This document shows, piece by piece, positions 6,338 to 11,783 of a stretch of DNA of 11,783 nt. This stretch comes from Solobacterium sp. UBA1761 (GTDB lineage: Bacteria; Bacillota_I; Bacilli_A; Erysipelotrichales; Erysipelotrichaceae). Every line of letters starts with the position of its first letter. Position 1 is the stretch's first letter. The stretch spans positions 24,916 through 36,698 of the forward strand of contig DCHD01000004.1 in assembly GCA_002315565.1 (NCBI GenBank), in the 5' to 3' direction. Both the position numbers and the translations under genes were made by a program. Under the pieces are notes generated by a model, which did not search any database, was not told where the DNA came from, and saw only the letters and a program-made list of their open reading frames with translations.

Positions 6338-6451
6338 TTAACCTTGTCTCTGTTTGTGCTTAGGGTTTTCACAAATAACCATTACGCGACCTTTACGCTT
6401 AATAATGCGACACTTATCACATATTGGTTTTACTGATGGTCTTACTTTCAT
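6338..6451 (-). CDS. rpmJ: 50S ribosomal protein L36 (zinc-binding form)
   Basis: This 37-residue gene encodes L36, the smallest large-subunit protein, which packs into 23S rRNA. The sequence begins MKVRPSVKPICDKCRIIKR and ends in NPKHKQRQG. It carries the complete zinc ribbon of the C+ form, Cys11, Cys14, Cys27 and His32, so this is the zinc-dependent variant rather than the zinc-free paralog. The length is the typical 37. The start is ATG 6451 behind AGGAGGG (about 6458-6464), just downstream of the infA stop; the stop is TAA. Its position between infA and rpsM is the standard bacterial arrangement, which confirms the call despite the small size. Confidence 0.97.
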   Translation of the reverse strand: MKVRPSVKPICDKCRIIKRKGRVMVICENPKHKQRQG

Positions 6452-6466
6452 GTTTTCCCTCCTAGA

Positions 6467-6685
6467 CTATTTGTGTCTAAATGTAATACGCCCACGTGTT
6501 AAATCATAAGGAGAAAGCTCAACAGTTACTTTATCACCTGGTAAAATGCGGATGTAATGCATGCGGATTTTACCAGAAACGTGAGCAATGATGTCGCAAC
6601 CGTTTTCCAGCTTTACCTTAAATTGAGCGTTTGGTAAAGTATCTTCTACCAAACCTTTGATTTCGATAACATCTTGTTTAGCCAA
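6467..6685 (-). CDS. infA: Translation initiation factor IF-1, TTG start
   Basis: IF-1 binds the ribosomal A site during initiation and assists IF-2 and IF-3. The 72 residues form a single S1-like OB-fold, with the diagnostic strands SGKIRMHYIRILPGDKV (37-53) and ELSPYDLTRGRI (56-67). The first codon is TTG (6683-6685), not ATG. The normal N-terminus (initiator, then AKQDVIE) begins exactly there, the next in-frame ATG is codon 41, and AAGGAGG (6693-6699) lies 7 bases upstream, so the TTG start is well supported. It begins 2 bases after the map stop codon, so its ribosome binding site is inside map and translation is probably coupled. A weak start codon could limit IF-1 relative to its neighbours. 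Confidence 0.97.
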   Translation of the reverse strand: MAKQDVIEIKGLVEDTLPNAQFKVKLENGCDIIAHVSGKIRMHYIRILPGDKVTVELSPYDLTRGRITFRHK

Positions 6686-6687
6686 AC

Positions 6688-7440
6688 TTAATCCTCCTTG
6701 GTCAGAATGATGTAGCCGTCATCAGTGATAGCTACACTGTGTTCATAATGAGCAGCCCAAGAGTGGTCTCTAGAGACAACTCCCCAGCCATCTGATAGTG
6801 TTCTGCAGTGTGGTTTACCCATGAATACCATAGGTTCAACTGCAATACACATACCCTTCTTCAGCAATTCACCTTTACCGGGATTGCCTACGTTTGGAAC
6901 GGAAGGATCTTCATGAACACTTCTTCCGATACCATGTCCAGTGTATTCGATTGGTGTTGAGAATCCATGTGATTCAACATAAGTCTGAATCGCATGAGAA
7001 ACATCCCCAACTCGATTGCCTGGCTTGACCTGTTCAAGTCCAACGAACAAAGCCTCCTCAGTCACCTTCATCAATTCTAATACTTTTTCATCAACATTAC
7101 CAACGGCATATGACCATGCACTGTCGCCATGATAGCCCTTGTAGCATGCTCCTACGTCGATTGAGACAATGTCACCATCTTTAAGTATTTCTTTTTTTGA
7201 AGGAATGCCATGCACCAGTTTTTCATTCACTGATACACAAACAGCATTAGGGAAACCGTATAATCCTTTAAATGAAGGAGTACCGCCGTTAGCTCTGATA
7301 ACTTCCTCGCAGATTTTATCAATCTCCCAGGTTGAGATACCAGGTCTGACAACGTTCTTCATTTCCTTATGAACCAGTCCGACAATTCTGCCAGCCTCTT
7401 TCATAAGTTCGATTTCACGATCGGACTTGATCGAAATCAT
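6688..7440 (-). CDS. map: Methionine aminopeptidase, type I
   Basis: Map removes the initiator methionine from nascent proteins at the ribosome. The 250-residue length is that of the compact type Ia form without an N-terminal zinc extension. The five metal ligands are present: Asp95 in SIDVGA, Asp106 in HGDSA, His169 in TGHGIG, Glu202 in AVEPM and Glu233 in HYEHS. Substrate-binding His78 and His176 are also present. The start ATG (7438-7440) overlaps the adk stop in an ATGA. The only upstream ribosome binding site is a modest AAGAGG (7446-7451), so translational coupling to adk is likely. The adk-map-infA order is characteristic of Firmicutes. Confidence 0.98.
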   Translation of the reverse strand: MISIKSDREIELMKEAGRIVGLVHKEMKNVVRPGISTWEIDKICEEVIRANGGTPSFKGLYGFPNAVCVSVNEKLVHGIPSKKEILKDGDIVSIDVGACYKGYHGDSAWSYAVGNVDEKVLELMKVTEEALFVGLEQVKPGNRVGDVSHAIQTYVESHGFSTPIEYTGHGIGRSVHEDPSVPNVGNPGKGELLKKGMCIAVEPMVFMGKPHCRTLSDGWGVVSRDHSWAAHYEHSVAITDDGYIILTKED

Positions 7441-8087
7441 TCAATGCCTCTTAAGATAACATCGATATCTTTAAATACTTCTTCACGCAACTGATTTGCG
7501 TTTACAGTACCTACGAGGTTTTTCTTTTTGTAGAAATCAATAATTGGTTCTGTATTCTTGTGATACTCTTTAAGTCTTGTCTGTAAAGATTCAAGTGTAT
7601 CATCTTTTCTCTGAATAAGTTCGCCGCCACAGACATCACACACGCCCTCAACCTTGGAAGGTTTAGAAGTGATGTGGTAGATTTCGCCGCATTTGCCGCA
7701 GCATCTTCTGCCTGTAATACGTTCTTCAAGATCTTCATCAGCAATTTCAAGATCGATAACCTTATCAATCTTCATTCCTACTTCTTTAAGAATGAGTTCA
7801 AGATCTTCTGCCTGGGCAAGAGTTCTTGGATATCCATCAAGAAGGAAGCCTTTCTGCATTTCTTCTTTAGAGAACTGTTCAACTATAACGCCATGGATTA
7901 TGGAATCAGGGACTAACTGACCCTGATCCATATATTCCTTAGCTTTAAGTCCTACAGGAGTCTTCTCTTTTATAGCCGCTCTTAACATATCACCCGTTGA
8001 AACGTGTGTAACTTCATAGTTATTAACGATTCTTGTTGACATGCTTCCCTTGCCTGCGCCAGGGGCACCCATAATTAGAAGATTCAT
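7437..8087 (-). CDS. adk: Adenylate kinase, long zinc-type
   Basis: Adk interconverts ATP + AMP and 2 ADP in the cytosol. It has 216 residues. The P-loop GAPGAGKGS is at 7-15, AMP-site STGDMLR at 30-36 and DGYPRT at 84-89 (Arg88). The long LID domain carries a full zinc site, Cys130, Cys133, Cys150 and Cys153, at the same numbering as Bacillus enzymes, where the fourth ligand may be Asp. The P-loop ends in GKGS rather than the usual GKGT, a conservative change that keeps the hydroxyl. The start is ATG 8087, only 4 bases after the secY stop, with a weak AGGAAAG ribosome binding site inside secY (about 8095-8101). The TGA stop overlaps the map start. Confidence 0.98.
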   Translation of the reverse strand: MNLLIMGAPGAGKGSMSTRIVNNYEVTHVSTGDMLRAAIKEKTPVGLKAKEYMDQGQLVPDSIIHGVIVEQFSKEEMQKGFLLDGYPRTLAQAEDLELILKEVGMKIDKVIDLEIADEDLEERITGRRCCGKCGEIYHITSKPSKVEGVCDVCGGELIQRKDDTLESLQTRLKEYHKNTEPIIDFYKKKNLVGTVNANQLREEVFKDIDVILRGIE

Positions 8088-8091
8088 ATTT

Positions 8092-9369
8092 TTACTTTCC
8101 TACAAAACCTTTGTATTGTTTCTGTGTTAACTGACCCTTGAGGTCTTTGATTGTTTCCATAGCAACACCGACTGCGATGATGATACCTGTACCACCTAAT
8201 GCTGCCTTCTGGCTTAAACCAGTCAGAGCTGAGATGATATATGGACATAATGCAATCAGCATCAGAAGGAATGAACCTAATACTGTGATTCTGTTCAGTA
8301 CCTTGGAAACATATGCCTTAGTTTCTGCACCTGGTCTTACGCCTGGGATATAAGATCCCTGCTTAGACAGGTTCTCAGAGATCTTCTGTGGATCTACAGT
8401 CAAGTTAGTGTAGAAGAACGCAAACAGAATGATCAGTGCGCCATAGAACGCAAGGAACCAAGGGCTTGTAAAGTCTGCAAGAGCTGCAAGCTTTTCATAA
8501 GCTTCTGTATTTACCCAAGATAAGATAATCTGAGGTGCCTGAATAAGAGCACTTGCGAAGATTACTGGGATAACAGATGCTGAGTTTACCTTTAATGGTA
8601 AATGGTTCAGATCGCCTTTTGTCTTGTTGATAGCGCTTGAAGAAGAATGCTGAATTGGAATTCTTCTTTCAGCAAGCTGCATAACAACTACGCCGACGAT
8701 GATGAGAATATACATTACGCAGTAGATGATGAATCCTGGCCAGCCAAGTGAACCTTCTGCAGTATTGCCTACTGTAGAAGCATATACAGTCTGGAACTGG
8801 TTAGGTAAATCAGCAACGATACCTGCGAAGATGATTACTGATACGCCGTTTCCGATACCCTTTGTAGTAATCTGATCAGCCAACCACAGTAAGAACATAG
8901 TACCTGCTGTGAAGATGATAGATACGTAAAGGTATGTCATGAAACCGCCGTTTTCAATAATACCGTAAGATTTGTCAAACAGCTGAACGATGAAGTAACC
9001 CTGAACGATGCCAAGTACTACACCGACGTATCTTGTGATACGATCCATCTGCTGTCTGCCTTTTTTGCCGTCTTTGGCCATTTCAGCCAGAGCAGGGATA
9101 ATATCCATACTTAACAGCTGAACGATGATACTACCAGTGATGTAAGGACCAACGCCCAGTGCGAAGATAGACATCTGTTCGAGTGAACCACCACCCAAAA
9201 GATTCATCATGTTAAGAATAGAATTAGATCCCAGTTTGAAATAGACGTCGTTAATGCCAGGTGCTGGAATTGCAGATCCTAAACGATAAATAAATAAGAT
9301 AAGTAAAGTAAAGAAGATCTTGTTTCTAATTTCTCTGTTTTTAAAGAAACCGATTAATGGTTTGATCAT
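8092..9369 (-). CDS. secY: Protein translocase subunit SecY
   Basis: SecY is the pore of the SecYEG channel in the cytoplasmic membrane, exporting or inserting unfolded proteins. It has 425 residues, the expected size, with about ten hydrophobic segments. The cytoplasmic N-terminus leads into the first membrane helix, which ends at RLGSAIPAPGI (29-39, start of the plug region). Other family blocks are FALGVGPYITGSIIVQLL (69-86), NGVSVIIFAGI (about 174-184), AERRIPIQ in a cytosolic loop, IPGVRPG in the large loop for ribosome and SecA contact, and GGTGIIIAVGVAMET before the C-terminus. The start is ATG 9369, one base after the rplO TAG stop, with AGAGGTAC (9376-9383) as ribosome binding site inside rplO. 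Embedding in the spc operon is conserved. Confidence 0.98.
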   Translation of the reverse strand: MIKPLIGFFKNREIRNKIFFTLLILFIYRLGSAIPAPGINDVYFKLGSNSILNMMNLLGGGSLEQMSIFALGVGPYITGSIIVQLLSMDIIPALAEMAKDGKKGRQQMDRITRYVGVVLGIVQGYFIVQLFDKSYGIIENGGFMTYLYVSIIFTAGTMFLLWLADQITTKGIGNGVSVIIFAGIVADLPNQFQTVYASTVGNTAEGSLGWPGFIIYCVMYILIIVGVVVMQLAERRIPIQHSSSSAINKTKGDLNHLPLKVNSASVIPVIFASALIQAPQIILSWVNTEAYEKLAALADFTSPWFLAFYGALIILFAFFYTNLTVDPQKISENLSKQGSYIPGVRPGAETKAYVSKVLNRITVLGSFLLMLIALCPYIISALTGLSQKAALGGTGIIIAVGVAMETIKDLKGQLTQKQYKGFVGK

Positions 9370-9370
9370 T

Positions 9371-9811
9371 CTATAGTACCTCTACTTTGCCGCCTGCCTT
9401 TTCAATAGCTTCCTGAGCACTCTTTGATACTTTGTTACATTTAACAGTTAACTTCTTTGTAAGTTCGCCGTCACCAAGAACCTTGATGCCGTCTAGCTGT
9501 TTCTTAACGATACCAGTAGCCTTCAGTAATTCTGGAGTTACTTCTGTACCATTTTCAAATACGTTTAACTGAGCAACGTTGATTACAGCGTATTCAACTC
9601 TTGAGAAATTAGTGAAACCTCTCTTAGGAATACGTTTGTAAAGTGGTGTCTGTCCACCTTCGAAACCGATAGCTACGCCACCGCCAGATCTAGCATTCTG
9701 ACCCTTATGACCTTTACCAGCAGTTTTACCCTGACCTGAACCAGGGCCTCTGCCTAAACGCTTAGTAGCTTTTCTAGCGCCTTCGTTATATTTCATTTCA
9801 TGTAATTTCAT
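9371..9811 (-). CDS. rplO: 50S ribosomal protein L15
   Basis: L15 is a late-assembling large-subunit protein. It has 146 residues, the usual length. The glycine- and lysine-rich extended arm (GRGPGSGQGKTAGKGHKGQ, 20-38) winds into 23S rRNA and is followed by FEGGQTPLYKRIPKRGF (50-66). The globular C-terminal half ends in GGKVEVL. The start is ATG 9811 behind TAGGAGG. That TAG is the stop of rpsE, so the stop codon is part of the ribosome binding site. Only 11 bases separate the two genes; the rpmD gene for L30, which commonly lies here, is absent. Confidence 0.98.
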   Translation of the reverse strand: MKLHEMKYNEGARKATKRLGRGPGSGQGKTAGKGHKGQNARSGGGVAIGFEGGQTPLYKRIPKRGFTNFSRVEYAVINVAQLNVFENGTEVTPELLKATGIVKKQLDGIKVLGDGELTKKLTVKCNKVSKSAQEAIEKAGGKVEVL

Positions 9812-9822
9812 TCTGCGGCCTC

Positions 9823-10350
9823 CTATCGAATTTCTTCAACTTTCTTGCCACGTAACTTAGCAACGCTGTTAACAGTCTTTAATTCTGATAAAGCTTTGAT
9901 AGTTGCATGAACTGAATTGATTGGTGTTCTTGAACCAACACACTTAGATACGATATCCTGTACACCTGCTAATTCAAGCACGGCACGGATTGGACCACCA
10001 GCGATAACGCCAGTACCTTCTGCTGCTGGACGAAGTACAACTTCACCTGCACCATAGATACCTGTTACTGCATGTGGGATAGTTTTGAAGCCATTTACCA
10101 GAGGAACCTTGATCATGTTCTTCTTAGCTGCTTCTTTAGCTTTCTTGATTGCATCAGGAACTTCATTAGCCTTACCCTGACCGAAGCCTACACGGCCCTT
10201 CTTATCGCCGATAACGATAAGAGCTGCGAAACGCATTCTTCTACCACCTTTTACGGTTTTAGATACACGGTTGATATGAACAACCTTTTCTTCGAATTCG
10301 CTCTGTTCTTTTACGAACTTTCCTCTTGGTTTTCTATCATTTGGTTTCAT
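9823..10350 (-). CDS. rpsE: 30S ribosomal protein S5
   Basis: S5 lies at the mRNA entry side of the small subunit and affects decoding accuracy. It has 175 residues with a roughly 20-residue charged N-terminal extension. The double-stranded-RNA-binding-like domain (about 21-85) contains VKGGRRMRFAALIVIGD (33-49) and GRVGFGQGKANEVPDAI (53-69). The C-terminal domain contains GAGEVVLRPAAEGTGVIAGG (100-119) and the GSRTP signature. The start is ATG 10350 behind a G-rich ribosome binding site, AGGGGGA, formed together with the rplR TAG stop. The stop is TAG. It belongs to the spc-type operon between rplR and rplO. Confidence 0.98.
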   Translation of the reverse strand: MKPNDRKPRGKFVKEQSEFEEKVVHINRVSKTVKGGRRMRFAALIVIGDKKGRVGFGQGKANEVPDAIKKAKEAAKKNMIKVPLVNGFKTIPHAVTGIYGAGEVVLRPAAEGTGVIAGGPIRAVLELAGVQDIVSKCVGSRTPINSVHATIKALSELKTVNSVAKLRGKKVEEIR

Positions 10351-10361
10351 GATTGTTCCCC

Positions 10362-10718
10362 CTAGAATTCTAAGCCAGCTTCTCTAGCTGCTTCTGCTAA
10401 TGCTGCAACACGTCCATGATAGATATAACCACCACGGTCGAATACAACGTTAGTAATCTTAGCTGCCTTAGCGCGCTTAGCGATTTCGGCACCGATCTGT
10501 TTAGCGGCTTCAATATTTGAACCGTTAGCAAGTTTTAATTCAACTGATGAGCAAGATACAAGTGTAACACCCTTAACGTCGTCAATAATCTGAGCGTGGA
10601 TGTGCTTGTTTGAACGGAATACGCATAATCTTGGGCAAGAAGCTGTACCTGAAACTTTAGTTCTAATACGAGCATGTCTTCTCTGACGTTCTAATTTCTT
10701 ATTAGTTAACTTTTTCAT
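10362..10718 (-). CDS. rplR: 50S ribosomal protein L18
   Basis: L18 binds 5S rRNA together with L5 in the central protuberance. It has 118 residues, the normal size. It has a basic, disordered N-terminus (KKLTNKKLERQRRHARIR) followed by the family core: GTASCPRLCVFRSNKHIHAQ (24-43) and VVFDRGGYIYHGRVAALAEA (92-111), ending in REAGLEF. The start is ATG 10718, with a purine-rich AAGGGAG ribosome binding site that overlaps the end of rplF. The TAG stop runs into the ribosome binding site of rpsE. Confidence 0.98.
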   Translation of the reverse strand: MKKLTNKKLERQRRHARIRTKVSGTASCPRLCVFRSNKHIHAQIIDDVKGVTLVSCSSVELKLANGSNIEAAKQIGAEIAKRAKAAKITNVVFDRGGYIYHGRVAALAEAAREAGLEF

Positions 10719-10734
10719 ACTTTACTCCCTTCCC

Positions 10735-11277
10735 TTATGCACCAGCAGCCTTACCAACTTTACGACGAACGATTTCACCTTTATAGCGAATACCTTTGCC
10801 TTTATATGGTTCTGGCTTACGGAATTTTCTGATCAGCGCAGCAGCTTCGCCAACACGCTGTTTGTCAATACCAGAGATGATGATTTCAGCTGGGTTTGGA
10901 ACTTCGCAAGTTAAACCTTCTTCAATTTCAAATCTGATTTCATGAGAATAACCAATGTTCAGTACTAAAGTCTTGCCTTCAAGAGCAGCCTTATAACCGA
11001 TACCAATGATTTCTAACTCTTTCTTGTAGCCCTCTGTAACACCAACGATCATGTTGTTGATAAGAGCTCTTGTTGTACCATGTAACTGCTTAGTGTGCTT
11101 TTCTTCGTTAGCTCTCTTACAAACGATAGTGTTATCTTCATTTGTAATAGCAATTAATGGATTAAACTGACCTTTTAAAGTTCCCTTAGGACCTTTAACA
11201 GTCACCTCATTCGCATCACTGATAGTAACTTCTACACCAGCAGGAATGGTAATCGTTTTATTACCGATACGTGACAT
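10735..11277 (-). CDS. rplF: 50S ribosomal protein L6
   Basis: L6 binds near the GTPase-associated region and the sarcin-ricin loop. It has 180 residues forming two duplicated alpha/beta domains (about 1-81 and 82-180). It starts with the family N-terminus SRIGNKTITIPAGVEV (2-17) and has VKGPKGTL (28-35). The C-terminal RNA-binding signature PEPYKGKGIRYKGE is at 154-167. The start is ATG 11277, with AAGGAG (11285-11290) 7 bases upstream. It follows rpsH by 21 bases, the largest gap in this unit. Confidence 0.98.
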   Translation of the reverse strand: MSRIGNKTITIPAGVEVTISDANEVTVKGPKGTLKGQFNPLIAITNEDNTIVCKRANEEKHTKQLHGTTRALINNMIVGVTEGYKKELEIIGIGYKAALEGKTLVLNIGYSHEIRFEIEEGLTCEVPNPAEIIISGIDKQRVGEAAALIRKFRKPEPYKGKGIRYKGEIVRRKVGKAAGA

Positions 11278-11298
11278 TTTCTTTCTCCTTAGTAATTA

Positions 11299-11700
11299 TT
11301 ACCAAACGTAGGCAACAACTTCACCACCAAGTTTAGCTTTTCTAGCTTCGCGGTCAGTCATTAAACCTTTTGAAGTAGAGATGATAGCAACACCTAAACC
11401 ATTTAATACTCTAGGGATTGCATCGCTCTTTGCATAAACCTTAAGACCAGGTTTTGAGATTCTCTTTAAACCAGAGATAACCTTCTGTCCTTCAGGGCTG
11501 TACTTTAATTCAACAGTAATAGCTTTTTCTTTGCCTTCACCTGCAACTGAGAAGTCTACAATGTAACCTTCTTCTTTAAGGATCTTAGCAATTTCAACTT
11601 TTACTTTGCTGGCAGGAATAGCAACAGTTGCATGACCAGCATTTAAACCGTTCTTGATTCTGATAAGCATATCAGCGATTGGATCTGTCATATTCATCAT
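11299..11700 (-). CDS. rpsH: 30S ribosomal protein S8
   Basis: S8 is a primary 16S rRNA-binding protein of the central domain and, in enterobacteria, the repressor of the spc operon. It has 133 residues. The N-terminal DPIADMLIRIKNG (6-18) and the C-terminal rRNA-binding block ISTSKGLMTDREARKAKLGG (107-126) are typical. The first ATG (11700) is chosen because AGGAGG (11709-11714) is 8 bases upstream. The ATGs at codons 2 and 4 are further off, although the canonical MTDPIADML begins at codon 4, so the protein may carry a three-residue extension. The ribosome binding site overlaps the rpsN stop. Confidence 0.97.
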   Translation of the reverse strand: MMNMTDPIADMLIRIKNGLNAGHATVAIPASKVKVEIAKILKEEGYIVDFSVAGEGKEKAITVELKYSPEGQKVISGLKRISKPGLKVYAKSDAIPRVLNGLGVAIISTSKGLMTDREARKAKLGGEVVAYVW

Positions 11701-11714
11701 TGTCTTTTCCTCCT

Positions 11715-11783
11715 TTACCAGCTTGCCTTCTTAACACCAGGGATCTGACCTTTGTAAGCCAGTTCTCTGAAGCAGATACGGCA
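11715..11783 (-). CDS. rpsN: 30S ribosomal protein S14, zinc-type (3' end only)
   Basis: Only the last 22 codons and the TAA stop are inside the window. They read CRICFRELAYKGQIPGVKKA followed by SW. This is the C-terminus of the short 61-residue, zinc-binding S14. The CRIC at its beginning is the second half of the CxxC...CxxC zinc site; the first half lies beyond the right edge. S14 belongs to the head of the small subunit and needs to be present for late assembly. The position directly before rpsH is the standard spc order. The TAA lies in the ribosome binding site of rpsH. Confidence 0.95.
   Translation of the reverse strand, partial: CRICFRELAYKGQIPGVKKASW

Noticed and set aside
7511..7916. 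Overlapping open frames of 75-85 codons inside adk on both strands
   Set aside because: They are shadows of the strongly conserved adk coding frame, with no ribosome binding sites of their own.
11691..11700. Three Met codons at the start of rpsH as a sign of a wrong start
   Set aside because: The first ATG has the best spacing (8 bases) to AGGAGG; the extra residues are harmless, although codon 4 matches the usual S8 start.
1..11783. CRISPR arrays, insertion sequences, tRNA genes or a phage/defence system
   Set aside because: No spaced direct repeats, transposase, tRNA cloverleaf or defence-type gene was seen; the window is conserved housekeeping DNA.

Overview
This window is chromosomal DNA from a low-GC Gram-positive bacterium (Bacillota/Firmicutes). 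Evidence: A/T-rich intergenic DNA with sigma-A-type promoters, strong AGGAGG ribosome binding sites, a four-cysteine zinc-type adenylate kinase, a zinc-type S14 C-terminus, and the Firmicutes gene order secY-adk-map-infA-rpmJ-rpsM-rpsK-rpoA-rplQ with no rpsD between rpsK and rpoA. L30 (rpmD) is missing between rpsE and rplO. Together with the style of the GAPDH, this would fit an Erysipelotrichia-like gut Firmicute related to the Mollicutes branch, but that placement is inference. The genetic code is standard.

Layout, left to right. (1) 1-676, minus: 5' two thirds of gap (GAPDH), with a near-consensus sigma-A promoter at 710-738. (2) 677-1100: a 424-base gene-free stretch holding the gap promoter, a region that could fold as a structured RNA on the plus strand (about 882-1030), and an intergenic terminator hairpin (1034-1061). 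(3) 1101-2252, minus: nagA. (4) 2253-2474: divergent control region between nagA and a plus-strand gene, with candidate promoters for both sides and a perfect inverted repeat. (5) 2475-4133, plus: a 552-residue nucleoside kinase fused to a threonyl-tRNA-synthetase-like N-terminal module. (6) 4141-4166: a perfect terminator hairpin shared by the two converging transcripts. (7) 4184-11783, minus: the distal part of the spc and alpha ribosomal operons, transcribed right to left as rpsN(partial)-rpsH-rplF-rplR-rpsE-rplO-secY-adk-map-infA-rpmJ-rpsM-rpsK-rpoA-rplQ.

The ribosomal block is one tightly packed transcription unit: gaps run from -4 to about 21 bases, and no internal terminator was seen. 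It supplies ribosomal proteins of both subunits, the protein export channel SecY, adenylate kinase, methionine aminopeptidase for nascent chains, initiation factor 1 and the RNA polymerase alpha subunit. Its promoter lies outside the window. The left part is a set of separately controlled metabolic genes: glycolysis (gap), amino-sugar breakdown (nagA) and nucleoside phosphorylation.

Most of the window is ordinary, highly conserved housekeeping sequence. The points deserving a second look are the foldable 882-1061 region, the missing rpmD, the TTG start of infA, the kinase start that lacks a Shine-Dalgarno sequence and may be leaderless, and TAG stop codons built into ribosome binding sites.
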